From assembly GCA_028583605.1 (NCBI GenBank), contig CM053330.1:32289619-32353618 (forward strand): a stretch of 64,000 nucleotides of DNA, written 5' to 3'. Positions 11,301-22,671 of the stretch are shown in pieces. The stretch is from Dastarcus helophoroides. Taxonomy: Eukaryota > Arthropoda > Insecta > Coleoptera > Bothrideridae. A program made the position numbers and the translations under genes. The notes beneath the pieces were generated by a model. It searched no databases. It saw only the letters and a list, made by a program, of their open reading frames with translations, and was not told the DNA's origin. Each line of letters opens with the position of its first letter. Position 1 is the stretch's first letter.

Positions 11301-14300
11301 GCAGAACATTTTGTGTCGAGTAATTTATTTCAGTTGTGTTAATAATTCTCGGATGGCTTCTCTCAGTATAGTGGACACTTAATATATTTTATCTCACAAT
11401 CAGAGAGAAATGTACGGAATAAACTGTCTGCTGTAAACGCACCGTAAGAAAAATGTCGAGAAAAAGACGAATTTCGAGGGAAAAATCGAAATTTCCAAAA
11501 CAAAAGCGAATTTAAAAAATGGAAATTTTGAGAAAAAAGAATGGTTCGAGAAAAATCAGAAAAAGATAAGGAAAATGGCCAAAATTCAAAAAAAGACGAT
11601 TTTTTAAAGAAAAGCCCCAAAGTAGAATTTTAGAATGATATCAAAAACTGAAAGAATGACGACTCTCGAAAAGAAAGTCTAGATTTCAAGAGAAAATGGA
11701 AACTTCGCACAGAAAGTCGAATTTTAAGAAAACAGTTAAATTTTGGGAATGGTCGTTTACTAAAAGACTAATTTTGAATAAAAATATCCAAATTTTAAAA
11801 AAAGGGCGAATTTTTAGAAAAAATATGAGATTTCCAGGAACATAAAGGTTTCTAAAATTGAATCAAAATTTCGAAAGAGTCGGATTTTCAGATTAATATT
11901 GAAATTTCGGGAAAAACGAATTTCGAGAAAAACGAATTTCGAGAAAAAAAATCGAAATTTTCAAAACCAAAAAGGAATTTAAAAAAATCGAAATTTCGAG
12001 AAAAAGATCAAAATTTCAAGAAAAAATACTAATTTAAAAATGGAAATTTCCAGAAATATAAAATACTGAATTTTGAAATAAAAATCAAAATTTGGAACAA
12101 AGCGCAGGTTTCAAGAAACCAGTCAAAATTTCTGAAATTCAGGTTCTAAAAGGTAAAATTAAGAAAAAAAAAATCAAAATTATGCAGAGAAAGTCTGGTT
12201 TCATGATTTCAATAAAAAGGCAGATGTCTAGAAAAAAAAGACTTAATTTCGACAAAATTTTGCACAGAAAATCGAATTTTGAGAGTTGACGTTTATGAAA
12301 CGCGATTTTATAAAAAAATCGAAATTTTGAGAAAAGGGCGAATTTTGTGGAATAATGAGATTTCCAGGAACATACTCGCAAGAAGGGGTCGAATTTTGAC
12401 AGTATATATTTTAAAAAAAGATGAATTTTAAGAATTATGTCGAGAAAAAGACGAATTTCGGAGAAGAAATCGAAATTTCTAAAAACAAAAGCAAATTTTA
12501 AAAAAATGGAAGTTTCAAAACAAAACTTTCCGGAAAAGTCAAAATTTAGTAAAAATTTGAAATTTTTCAGAGGCAGTCAAATTTTGTCCAAATTTTGAAA
12601 AAAGCGCCAATTTTTAGAAAAAGTCGAAGTATCAAGAAAAAAAATTGAAATTTGCCAACTGAATATTTATTAGCTGCTTGAGTGGGAGGAAGACAAACCC
12701 TGTCACACACACAATAATTTCAAATTTCCAGTGGGTTGGATTTAAAAAACGAGTTGAAATTTCCAAAGAACAGCAACATGGAATGTTCGTCTGTTTTTTT
12801 TTTTTTTTTGATAAAAATTTAAAATTTCCAAAATTTTTTGAAATATTTTCAGCTACGTATTTTCCTTAAAACGATCTTTTATCAAGAGATCGATCAAATT
12901 TCGAGGAAAAGACAAATTTTTGACAGACAATTTGAAATCAGATAAAAATTAGAAATTTTGAGAAAGTCAGAATAAATTCAAAATTTTAAGCAAAAAAGAC
13001 TATTGTTGCTACGCCCATGAATTATTAAATTTTCAATGAAACCTTAAAAGTTGAAGTGCTTAATTGTAGTTTCCATTATTTTAAATCTGGAAAATTTCCA
13101 AATCAAAATTTTCCAGTTTAATTGTAATTTTCCAATTTTCAATCACAATTTATAGGTGTTTAACTGATTTGTAAATTTTTAATAAAAAAAACTAAATTTT
13201 TAAATCAAAATCCAAAACTGAAAGTATGTGAAAGTCTTTAATTAAAATTTTCACTTTTTAAAGTAAAACACTTTTAAACCGATGAAAAATTTCAAACTTA
13301 TCAAACAAATTTTTCATGTTTTTAATTCATTTTACAATCAAAATTTTCGTAATTTCACGTTAATTTTACTATTAAATATTCTATTCTATTCTTTTAATTA
13401 ATTAAATGTTCACTAAAAACTGAAACCTAGAAAATTTTAATTTTTTAAGCCAAAATTAGTTAAACATTTTTAACGTTTCATTAAAATTTTCATGTTTTTA
13501 ATTCATTTAAGCAAAATTTTCGTGATTTCGTTGGTTGTCAACTTTCAGGTTAATTTTAGTATTAAATATTCTATTCTTTTAATTGAGCTATTAAATGTTC
13601 ACTAAAAACTTAAACCTAGGAAATTTTAACTTTTCAAGCCAAAATTAGTAACTAAAATTTTTAACTATTCATTAAAATTTTCGGAATGTTCACGTTTCAA
13701 ATTTAAAAAAAAAACACGACAAAGTTTTAAGCAGTTTTGTTCATTTAGAGTTTGTGTTTATATTTGTATTTATATGTATTTATGTTTTGTATTTGATAAA
13801 ATAGAACCAAGTTAGATATCCCCAAATTTTTTCGCACCGGATCCCTTTATTTCGTAGCTTCACCACTGTAAGAGAGATAGTGCGTGTAAAGAGCATTAAG
13901 AGAAACAAATTTAAATTGCCTAACCCAGCCACACAGCAGTAAAATTTCGAAATTAAACTCAACATTTCGGAATGAAAATCGACATTTTGGAAAAAAATCA
14001 AAAAGCCAAATTTAATTTCGAAATTTTGTAACTTTCTAATTGAAGTCCATCCTACGCCTTCGATTTACATATCGCAGCTAAGAAAAAAGAATGATGCCAA
14101 TTGATTTTGACGGGGGAAAATTTTTATTTTTACACGTGGGCGATTAGTTAGTGGGTGGCGGCCCTTTTCTTTTCAAAACGTTCTTCTGTAATTCGATATC
14201 GACCTATTTTCATATGAAAAAACTAATCACCTAAGGACTTCTTCGGAGATCCCAGAGACAAAGTGCCACATGTTATCTAAACAGTGTTTTATTTCTGCAG

Positions 14301-15180
14301 ATGCAATTGTAATGCAGTTATGTCACATCTGTGCATATCTAGCACATTCATAAGATTTAAATAATTTCTCGCTTGCCTTGCATCGAAGTTTTTTTGCCTT
14401 TCTTATTTTCAAGCAAGGTTGAACTGACAAACTGTTCAACATTGTTTTCTTAACCCATTTGGGCATTAAATTAACCCTAAGTATTTTCTGTTTATTTCAG
14501 ATTCTAACTTTCTACGGTGTAGATCCCGAAGTAATATCCCAAGTTTTTAAGCAGATCTACTACTTTTTATGCGCCACCAGCTTAAATAATCTCTTACTGA
14601 GGAAAGACCTTTGTCACTGGTCGAAAGGTTTCCAAATAAGACACAATTTGTCTCATTTCGAAATGTGGGCACGAGAAAAAAATTTAGACGTGAGTATATT
14701 CATGCATCATTGCATGTACGCGTAGAGATGGTCGATTTGGCATACTTACGATTATTCCCTAGGAGGCGGCTATCCAAGTTACTCTGCAACCCATAATCCA
14801 GGCAGCTCACCTTCTTCAAGCCAGAAAAACCGAAGACGACGTTTCTAGCGTTTGCGAGATGTGCAGCGCCCTAACACCAATACGAATTTGCAAAATTCTA
14901 AATCTGTACACACCAGTGGATGAATTCGAACAAAGGGTGCCAGTCTCCTTCATCAGAAAAGTACAAGCTAAACTCGAGGAGCGTTCCAAGAGATTGGAGC
15001 AACAGGTAAGTAACGCAATTGCTGTGTTTTGCAGGAAAATCATTTTTTATTTTGCAGCCGCTTCTGATGGACGTAAAGTACCAATTCCCGGTTAGATTTC
15101 CGTTTAACCCTTCTGTTATATGCTTGGAAGACATTGAAATTCCCGAAGTACTTAAACTTCCACTGCTAGAGAAAATATAA
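5245..15180 (+). CDS. didum: Myosin V, C-terminal part (five spliced exons, 5' end outside window)
   Basis: Unconventional class V myosin, an actin-based motor that carries vesicles and organelles. Only the C-terminal globular cargo-binding (DILUTE) domain is in the window. Exons are 5245-5390, 5999-6204, 14501-14689, 14763-15005 and 15058-15180, all bounded by AG/GT, with phases that join into one open frame ending at TAA 15178-15180. Typical myosin V stretches are seen: [64 protein letters not shown] and FPFNPS near the end. The first exon starts in mid-codon, so more exons lie upstream of position 1. Introns are 608, 8296, 73 and 52 bp; the large one carries a Tigger element, a palindromic element and an array. 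The symbol is that of the Drosophila orthologue. Family assignment is firm; exon edges come from consensus splice sites. Confidence 0.93.
5760..5931. repeat. Palindromic element copy A, one arm deleted
   Basis: It starts with GGTGGAACGGACTGGTCCTT, has the AAATTGAAATACAAATCTTG arm tip, then jumps to GAAGATGATAGCTTGGCTATCG and the right arm ending GGGGACAAGATTTGTATTTC. Compared with the copies at 9209 and 48426, most of the left arm is missing. It sits 70 bp before myosin V exon b. Confidence 0.8.
5999..6204 (+). CDS. didum: Myosin V exon b
   Basis: Acceptor TTGCAG ends at 5998 and donor GTACAA starts at 6205. It encodes [24 protein letters not shown], a Ser/Thr/Pro-rich linker with TTPGTP, then [10 protein letters not shown], which leads into the conserved [11 protein letters not shown] of the next exon. 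A palindromic repeat ends about 70 bp before the acceptor. Confidence 0.92.
6423..8855 (-). mobile_element. Tigger/pogo-type DNA transposon, 2433 bp, decayed
   Basis: Terminal inverted repeats begin CACCAATACCTC and continue into TTTGCGTCG; each is bordered by TA (6421-6422 and 8856-8857), the pogo/Tigger target duplication. The interior carries a - strand CENP-B-like transposase with many frame breaks. It lies in the large myosin V intron. Confidence 0.93.
6839..8370 (-). pseudogene. Tigger transposase (CENP-B HTH + DDE_1), broken
   Basis: Transposase related to CENP-B/jerky proteins. Reading leftwards from about 8365, it has a psq-type helix-turn-helix with [15 protein letters not shown], then a CENP-B HTH segment ([22 protein letters not shown], about 7950), then the DDE core: [31 protein letters not shown], and [15 protein letters not shown] (about 7400). 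The residue usually Asp in the NxDETG motif reads Glu here (NVEETG). The VLVDNA motif is out of frame with what follows, and several stops are present. It is clearly inactive. Confidence 0.9.
8856..9193. other. Intron, short transposon-end remnant
   Basis: No gene. Near 9042 CAGGGTATCCCAAAAA resembles a Tc1/mariner terminal repeat, but no partner end was found. Confidence 0.3.
9209..9436. repeat. Palindromic element copy B with 15-bp target duplication
   Basis: Two long arms, mirror complements, meet at a centre reading CTCTCTGAAGATGATAGC. The left arm has ACAAATCTTGTCCCCTG, the right arm its diverged complement. The copy is flanked by a 15-bp direct repeat with one mismatch (9194-9208 and 9437-9451, AATGTTGTaAGAATT / AATGTTGTgAGAATT). 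Confidence 0.82.
9590..13010 (-). repeat. A-rich degenerate array with ~1.3-kb internal duplication
   Basis: After a short T-rich start (9600-9660) it is made of AAAAAGTCGAAATTTCGAG variants, the reverse complement of the theme at 1-861. About 10170-11210 and about 11570-12430 are diverged direct copies: both contain GCCCCAA near the start, TTTCGCACA or CTTCGCACA, GTCGTTTAC, and TTCCAGGAACATA in the same order. No coding capacity seen. Confidence 0.8.
11246..11444. mobile_element. MITE, PIF/Harbinger-like, 199 bp
   Basis: Terminal inverted repeats GGTGCGTTTACA... extend imperfectly for about 40 bp to CCGTACATTTCTC. The 3-bp direct repeat TAA flanks it (11243-11245 and 11445-11447). The duplicate array copy near 12424 shows the matching site without the insertion. 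A TWA duplication fits PIF/Harbinger elements. Confidence 0.8.
13308..13690. repeat. Two-copy tandem repeat, unit ~180-195 bp
   Basis: CATGTTTTTAATTCATTT appears near 13316 and 13490. Each is followed by TATTAAATATTCTATTC, AAATGTTCACTAAAAACT and CCAAAATTAGT in the same order. It lies within the myosin V intron. Confidence 0.85.
13691..14500. other. End of large myosin V intron, no gene seen
   Basis: AT-rich, with a few array-like motifs near 13950-14020, then unique sequence up to the exon c acceptor. Nothing else recognised. Confidence 0.4.
14501..14689 (+). CDS. didum: Myosin V exon c (DILUTE core)
   Basis: Acceptor TTTCAG ends at 14500 and donor GTGAGT starts at 14690; 63 whole codons. 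It encodes [36 protein letters not shown] and [15 protein letters not shown], the most conserved part of the myosin V cargo-binding domain. Confidence 0.95.
14763..15005 (+). CDS. didum: Myosin V exon d (DILUTE core)
   Basis: Acceptor CCCTAG ends at 14762 and donor GTAAGT starts at 15006; 81 whole codons. It encodes [34 protein letters not shown] and [19 protein letters not shown], then a charged stretch rich in E, R and K. The intron before it is only 73 bp. Confidence 0.95.
15058..15180 (+). CDS. didum: Myosin V terminal exon
   Basis: Acceptor TTGCAG ends at 15057; stop TAA at 15178-15180. It encodes [18 protein letters not shown] and a short tail ending LLEKI, matching the usual end of myosin V proteins in position and length. 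Confidence 0.94.
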   Translation, partial: PLLMDVKYQFPVRFPFNPSVICLEDIEIPEVLKLPLLEKI

Positions 15181-15251
15181 GATTTTGAAAAAAAAAAAAG
15201 TTGATTAGGAAATGACGATTGCGATATAGTCGTGTAGTATTTTGTAATAAA
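15181..15251 (+). terminator. Myosin V 3' UTR start with poly(A) signal
   Basis: The first AATAAA after the stop is at 15246-15251. Further AATAAA hexamers lie near 16189 and 16687, so longer 3' UTR forms are possible. Choice of cleavage site is inference. Confidence 0.5.
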
Positions 15252-17238
15252 CTCAATGTAGCAAATTGTATATACAAGACAAGCAAATATCGTACCATGT
15301 TTTAGAGTTTCTTTAAATTATACGTAGTTTATATAGAGACTCTTTTGTATTAAATTCAATTTATATTTATGAATATTTTTATACTTGTAACATATTTTGT
15401 TGAATTATATTTGAAAAGGAATATATACGAATGTAGTTAAAATTTAATTCTGATTTTTCACTATTGTTGAATTATCTAAACTGAGTGGTCCATCAATTTA
15501 TTTCCTAATGTTGTACTGAAAGCTGAAAGTTTATTAAAATTATATTAGACTGTTATATTTTAATAGTTTAAGCACTGTTGACATAATGAAGTATAAAGAA
15601 AATAGTATGATATTTAAATGTTTAAAAATGATTTAAGTCTATCAAAAATGTTGAAAGTCTAAAGTTTTATCGTGCTTAGAGTGCTTTTTTGTTGATGTTG
15701 TCAGAATAATTTCATTAGTTGATGTCTTCATAATGACAGTAAAAAAGTCTTCGTAATGACACCAAAACATCATGGAGAAACAAACATAATCTCTTTGGGC
15801 TAAATAATTTTGATTTTATGAAATTTGGCCTACATTATTAACCCGGTTAATAAATTAAAGTACAAGTTTTGAAGACAAAATTGTTTTTGATATTCCATGC
15901 TTTCCTCAAATATAAAAAGTTCTAAAAATGCATTCCTTCTTTCAAATAATTAGTAAAAGTAGAAGTACTTTTTATACAGAACAAGTGTAAGCAAATTTAA
16001 TAATCCGCTTGTTGGTGATTACTAGAAATCTTAATATTTGTTAGTTTAACCATTTAACTTCAATGCATTATAATGTAATAAGGTTTCGTGTAATCATTCC
16101 CAAGATTAGTTTCATTGGTACTTACTTCATGTATAATTTCAGTCCTTGCTCATTGGTAAATATTTTTATCATATATTTATAGTTACAGACAATAAAATCA
16201 TATTGAGTGTTTCTTGCCATTGATTAGATGATGAATTAACTTCAGCGCCATTTAAATATGCAGTAGTGGATTTATGTAAGTGTAGATTTCATGACTACTA
16301 ATCACAACACAAATTACAAAAAGTTTTACTATCTGGTTTTACTATCTGTTACTCCAATTAGTTTTGTTTCAACACGGATTACCAATCAAGAACAGAACTG
16401 GCTTGCTAAGGCATAGTTGATTGAAATTAAGATCGATTTGCCTATTTAAAAACAAGTTTGGAACCATACAAATATTAATGTTATTGAATTCTGCATTTTT
16501 GTGCCATTTTCAAGTGAACCATGTTTAAAAATGTACAATTTTTCGTGTATTTGAGTCAATTGTAACATAACATATTTTAGGGCAATAATTTACATCACAT
16601 GTTAATAGTTTATATTTTTGTGAATAACTGTAATGAGTTTGTTACTTAAGATATATTATTTAGGAAAGCTATTTATTGTGATATATAAATAAAATATTAC
16701 TATTGATAACACATTTTCAATCAAGTATCCCACACTTTTCCCACAATGCAGGGTTTTTTTTGTAACTTTTCTGAAAACTTGGATGGTTGTCGACCACTTT
16801 TAAAATTTTAAAAAACCCCCATTGACCCCTTTTTTAAGAATTGTAGGATTCGAAAATAAGGAATTTGACATGTTGAGCACTACTATGTTTAAAAATAACC
16901 ATAATTTTTGGGCCATTTGAAAAATTAAGTAAATTTGCATTAAATGGATTCAAACTAGTTCTTTTACAGTTTTGATGTTAAAAATTGTTTTTGCAAGAAT
17001 TAATTTCTGGCCGCTATCAATTGGGATACTACAATAAATATGTATGCTAATTCTTGTCATAATTAATCACTCTCACAAGCTGCACACATTTTCGAAGTGA
17101 CTCGAGCGGTGTTTGCATTTTTGCTATTACATGAGTGCCATAGTTAGTGAAAATACTGTCGTAAGAAATGCAACAAGATCGTTTTAAAAAAATGTTGGAA
17201 AATGTCAACTTTTAGGACGAAAATGAACCTTTTAGTGA
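15252..17238. other. Downstream of myosin V, no gene seen
   Basis: Largely unique AT-rich sequence without arrays or convincing exons. The first part may be extended 3' UTR. Confidence 0.4.
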
Positions 17239-17246
17239 ATGGGAGT

Positions 17247-17955
17247 TAGGGATGATCGATATTCATCGATGGTGAATAAACATCGATATTTAGTGGAAAA
17301 ATATCGATGTTAAGTTTTCGATAATATTGACACATCGATGTTATGTGAATAAAATCGGAACATCGATATCGATACACGCTAAGCGTTGATTGAATACTAC
17401 ATTCAATCAACGCGCTAAGTCTAGGGCTAGGCAACCTTTCTCTATGGGCTAGGCCGTCTAGCGTGATTAGGTGTAACAAATGTTGCTGATTAATGTTGTT
17501 ATTAGTATTATTTCACCTTCACCCAATTTACACTAGATGTCGCTGATGTAACTAAATTAAAACTAACAAAATAAAAAACTGCCAATTTCAAGCTATGGTC
17601 AATTTTTTCTTTTATCTAAGAATAAAGTGGGAGAGAGGGTTAGTAGAAGTTAATTTTTTTTGTAATGAAACTTCGAAAACGAAATAACAGGTATAGTACC
17701 CTTTATTGTACTCCATGTCTGTCCAGTAAACTCAAACTTTTGCAGTAATGTAACCCAACAATATGCTATGAATTTGCTTACGTCGCTTACTATATGGTAT
17801 ACTTTGTAATAAAATGGATTGTTTTTCTTTACCTAAAACATCGATATTTTCGGACATCGATATTTTTCTTTCGATATTCATCGTACATCGATATTTTTGA
17901 ACCGATGTTAATATTAATGTCAATATCGATGTTTTTCTAATATCGATGATCCCTA
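17247..17955. mobile_element. hAT-type non-autonomous element, 709 bp
   Basis: Ends are TAGGGATGATCGAT and ATCGATGATCCCTA. The exact 8-bp duplication ATGGGAGT lies at 17239-17246 and 17956-17963. Both subterminal regions are packed with CATCGATATT repeats, likely transposase-binding sites. No transposase is encoded. Confidence 0.92.
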
Positions 17956-17969
17956 ATGGGAGTATGAAT

Positions 17970-20739
17970 TAGGGATGTCGATCTGAGATCGATTAATCTA
18001 AAAATCGATTTTTTCAAGTCTTAAGGTCGATTTTTTAGATCGATCTCAAATATAGGATCGATCTAATGTACGATTCAAAAATCCTAAGAATCTGGTCTAG
18101 ATTTATCTTAGGTGCAGGTCACTGTAAATTTAATGAGAAATTTTTTTAATTTTTTATATAAGTGTATTTATGTCGTTATGTTATTATCTACTTCCATCTA
18201 CTAGTAATAGCTACGTTAATAAGTCAACAGATGGCAGCATTAACATTTCTTTATATTCATTATATCGTTCACTGAATAGGAAAAATAACTATGGTACAAT
18301 GTTGCCATATATTTGAAGGTAAAATTCCTTACATCCGCAGTTAAAATTACCATATATTCACAAATATTACTCTACGTTATTTTATTACCTGCTACCGGTC
18401 TTAAAAATTTTTATTTAGTGGTTGAAAACGTTACACACGGATTAATAAATACACTACAAAACTTGAAAAAAGTTTATTTACTTTTTTTGAAGTAAAAATT
18501 ACAAGAGGTTAGAAAGGCCATCAATATGAAGAAACATTATCACGGAATATTGACTTTTCGTCCTCTAAATCCCGAGATTAAAGTCAAAATTTCGACTTTA
18601 ATATCAAAATTTAAAAAAAAAGTCGAAATCTGGAGTTTAAAGTCAAAATTTCTAGAAAAAATAAAAATTTCAATTTTTAAATCTAAATTTAACAAAATGT
18701 TACCAAGGCGTAGAAAGGACATCGATTAAAAAAAATGTTATTTTAAAAATTTAGACTCTTTTCTCAAACTTCGACTTTTATTTCAAGTTTTGATTTTTTT
18801 CTCAAATTTCGACCCTGTTCTCAAAATGTCGACTTTTTTCTGGGCATTTCGACTTTTTTCTAAAAACTTTTTCGAAATGTTACAAAGGCGCAGAAAGGAA
18901 ATCGATTTAAAAAATTATTTTTACAAATTTCGACTTTTTTTCTCAAATTTCGATTTTAAGCTCGAAATTTCGACTTTTTTTTCGAAATTTCAACGTTTTT
19001 CTCAAATTTCGATATTTTTTTTTGAAATTTTGACCTTAATACCTAAATTTCTACATTTTTTCCGAAATTTTGACTTTAAACTCAACACTTCGACTTTTTT
19101 TCTCAAAATTTCGACCTTTTTCTTAAATTTGGACTTTTTTCTCGAAATTTGAACCTTAATCTGAAAAGCTCGACTTTTTTTCTCGAAATTTGGTTTTTTT
19201 TTTCTCAATTTTTGATATTTTTTTCAAATATCGACTTTTTTCTCGAAATTTTGACCTTGATATCGAATTTCAAAATTTTTCTCGAAATTTCGACTTTAAA
19301 CTCAAAATTTCGACTTTTTTTCTACAAATTTCGACTTTGTTCTCAAATTTCGACTGTTTTCTTGGAATTTCGAGCTTATAAGTTCGAAATTTCGACTTTT
19401 TCTCAAATTTCGACTTTTTTCTCGAAATTTTAATCTTAATCACGGAATTTCGATTTAAAAATCGAAATTTCAAGTTTTTTCTCAAATTTCAATTTTAATC
19501 TCAAAACTTCTAAAATAAAGACCGAAATTTGCTAATTAAAAATACCAATTATTGGTCGCACCCTACTACCAACTGTCAAGATTGTTGGTAAAAAGAAGTG
19601 GTGGGGCGTAACTGTCGTCTGCCTAATTTAACCATAGAGTGTGCTTATTATAGAGCGACTTATTCTCGAAATTTCGAGAAAAAATTCGATATCAAAGTCG
19701 AAATTCGAGATTAAAATCGAAATTTCGAGATTAATCTCGGAATTTAAAAAAAAAGGTAGAAATTTCAATAAAAAAGTCGAATTTTCGAGAAAAAAGTCGA
19801 AATTTTCAATGTAAAGTCGAAATTTCGGGTTTAAAGCTGAAATTTCGAGTTTAAATCCGACATTTTGAGATTAAAGTCGAAATTTCGAAAAAAAAGTCGA
19901 AATTTCGAAAAGAGTCGAAATCTCTAAAAATATTTTTTCTAAATCAATCTCCTTTTACGTCTTTGTAAAATGTCGAAATTTCAAAATATAATTTTTTTAA
20001 TCAATGATTTTCTACGCTTTTGTAAAATGTGGACTTTGAACTCGAAATTTCGAATTTTTTTTTGAAAATTCTACTTTAACCTTGAAATGTCAAGAAACAA
20101 GTCAAATTTTGGGTAATAAAAAATTGAATTTACTGAACGTACCTTACTGCTAAGTGTCAATATTAAATTGTACAAGGGTTGGTGATTAGAATATAGTTTT
20201 ATATTCTAAGGGTTGGTGGGGCTTAACTGTCATCTGCCTAACTTAACCATAGAATAAGAAATTTCGACTTATCTTGAAATTTCATGAAAAAAAGTTGAAA
20301 TTTCGAGGTAAAAGCCGAAATTTCGACTTTATCTATGAAATTTCTTCAAAAAAAGTCGAAATTTGGAAAATAAAGTAAAAAGTTCCACTTTACTTTCGTT
20401 CTTTCCAATTTAGACTTCATATTTCTAACTATATTTTTATAAATAAATGTCCTTTCTACATCTTCGTAAAAAACCAAAAATGCATAAATAAAAAACAAAG
20501 CAGAAAATCAATATGTATCGGATTTTTCTAATTAGGAATAAATAATTAAAATATAAATATTAGTGTTTAAAATCCAAGAAAAAACTTTCAAAATTAAACT
20601 ATGCCAATTCATCATTATCATTCAATTTTTCTTTTATTAGAAATGTTTTAGCACCTAATTTTATCGGGAATCGATACTTTTGCTCACGATTCAAATCGAT
20701 CCAAAAATCGATTATTTTAAGAAGGAATCGACATTCCTA
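17970..20739. mobile_element. hAT-type element, 2770 bp, carrying T-rich/A-rich arrays
   Basis: Ends are TAGGGATGTCGAT and ATCGACATTCCTA. The exact 8-bp duplication GTATGAAT lies at 17962-17969 and 20740-20747. Its left duplication overlaps the right duplication of the preceding element by two bases, so they inserted side by side. The interior has array blocks (18530-20460) instead of a transposase. Confidence 0.9.
18530..20460. repeat. Array inside hAT element: T-rich then A-rich
   Basis: About 18720-19540 is T-rich (AAATTTCGACTTTTTT) and about 19660-20000 is A-rich (AAAAGTCGAAATTTCGAG). GCGNAGAAAGGANATCGATT occurs in the T-rich half near 18705 and 18890; the complementary theme (CCTTTTACGTCTTTG) occurs in the A-rich half. 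A second pair is direct: GGTGGGGC(G/T)TAACTGTC near 19601 and 20216. Confidence 0.8.
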
Positions 20740-20747
20740 GTATGAAT

Positions 20748-21130
20748 AAGATGAATCAACTAGAGAGAGTTCCCCACGATTTCTAAGTTGTCCAAAGTGA
20801 TTGAGACAAAATAGCGAAAACGGTGCAGACTTTTAGGTTCTATTGAAAGAGTTAATGAGGTAAACAAAAATATATTTTAAAAAACGGTTCCATATGAAAA
20901 ATGTTCTTGTTAAAACTGAAATAGTCCCCCAAAAAATATACAAATATTAATAAAAAACAAGACTTCGAACAGTTTTAGCTAAAACTCCAAAACTACTAAA
21001 AAAGATTGAAACGGGATTAAATTAATAAGGTTCTGAAATCAGATTACAAATCGGAATAATTCATGATTTTTTTTTAGTTTCAAATTTCAATTGTTACTAT
21101 TTTCTCGAAAATGTTGACTTCACGTTCGAC
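20748..21130. other. Intergenic, nothing recognised
   Basis: AT-rich sequence with a trace of array motif near 21100. Confidence 0.4.
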
Positions 21131-21135
21131 TTTTA

Positions 21136-22669
21136 CAAGGCCTAACAACTTCATGTTTGGACGCTAAGATTTTTTTCATTATTTAATTATCAATTTAATT
21201 AATGATGTGTTAAGAGTTATTCGTGTAAACGTATTTGAAATATTTTTTTTTGTTTTCTAATATTTAACAGAAATCTGCCACAACTAAATGTTTGGACACT
21301 TAGATTCTAATGATTTGACAAATCTTTTTTTGCGTTCATCACTATTTTATTTCTATGTAGCATTAAATATAATGTTTGGAAATGTTCTGCTGGAATATTT
21401 GACCAGATTTATAAAATGTTCTCCTTCAGAGCAGGCAAAGTTCTTTAAGGATTATTTCTTTTAATTCTTTTTTCATCTCATATCCTTTTTTAACTTATTA
21501 AAGTCCATCCAATTGGATAGCCATGGTATCCAGAAGATATGTTTTCCAAACCAATTCTTAGTTGTTTCATCAGTGACAGCATGTCCTGTCCTCCTAAAAG
21601 AAAAAAAATCCAATTTTCATTTTCGATTTATCATTAACTGGTTTTCAGTTATTTTGTAGTTTATTCTATTATTTTGCAACATTTATTATTTCATCTCCCA
21701 CTACATTTTTTACACGCCATTCTCAGACACACACCCACACAGCAAGGCTCCCTATGGGAATTTTACAGTTCTTTTTAGGCAAATTTTTTCTATTCTAATT
21801 ATTCTTTTTTTGGATCTTTCTCGACAATAGTAAAAAAAACTTTTGATTTATAACTAAATATATGTTGGAGGGGGTCCAGGATTGTTTAGATTTGCCTAAA
21901 TCAGTCGTTGACATTTTTGGATTTTCAGTTGGTAGAGGTTTCCTACGTGTCTACGTAAAAAATAGAAATTAATAAAAAAATAAGGAACCACCAAATATTT
22001 TAATTCAGTTTTTATTTTGTAAAATTTCAAGCCAGATTTGTGAATTCATTTTTGGCAAGGTACTGCCGACACTTTTACGCCAGTTACGTTATACAGTTTG
22101 AGATAATGTGTCTTAATGTTACTGGTTTCTGATTTTTGCAAATGTTAACAACAGGCATCTTTGTCTTGTCTGCCTGATATAATTTTGGAACGCCCATTAT
22201 TTTTTCGAGATTTTTTGAACTTTCTATTTCTCAAATAGTCTTTATGATATACGCCACAGTATATTTGGGTATACTACTCATTATGTTACACATATTTTCA
22301 AACTCTGACAACGTGAATATGGCTGCGCTATTTTTTTACGGGGATTTGTATTTTATGATATACCTTTAGCCATGCTTTTAAAAATTTAATGCAAATCACA
22401 TACAAAACAGACTAAATTATTATCAGAGTAAACTCAATTAAGGGGAAGATATACGGCGTCCAAACATTTAGTTGTCAATGATTTCTGACAAATATGATGA
22501 TTTTTGTAAACGGTAAAGGAAAAAATGGTTAAAAATATGTAATAAATGTTTAGGAATGCACAAGGTTGCTTAATTTTTTACAAAAAGAGACCTTAAAAAT
22601 CTATGGAAAATTAAATACTCAACAAAAAAAATTTAACGGTCCGAACATTAAATTGTTAGGGCTCCCAAT
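21136..22669 (-). mobile_element. Tc1-like element with doubled terminal repeats, decayed
   Basis: The outer repeat CCTAACAACTTCATGTTTGG (21141) and an inner direct copy AACTAAATGTTTGGACACTTAG (about 21280) on the left are mirrored on the right by GTCCAAACATTTAGTTG (about 22458) and CCGAACATTAAATTGTTAGG (about 22641). This inner/outer layout (IR/DR) and 1.5-kb length are typical of Tc1-like transposons. Approximate TA dinucleotides border it. A - strand stretch near 21490-21600 reads TKNWFGKH and then an eroded form of the SPDLNP region, but with stops. Confidence 0.6.
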
Positions 22670-22671
22670 TA

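Noticed and set aside
18790..19485. Overlapping open frames of 60-120 codons on both strands, rich in Phe, Ser, Lys and Asn
   Set aside because: They arise from the repeated TTTTTCTCAAATTTCGAC motif, read as poly-Phe/Ser or poly-Lys, with no start context, no domain and no codon structure.
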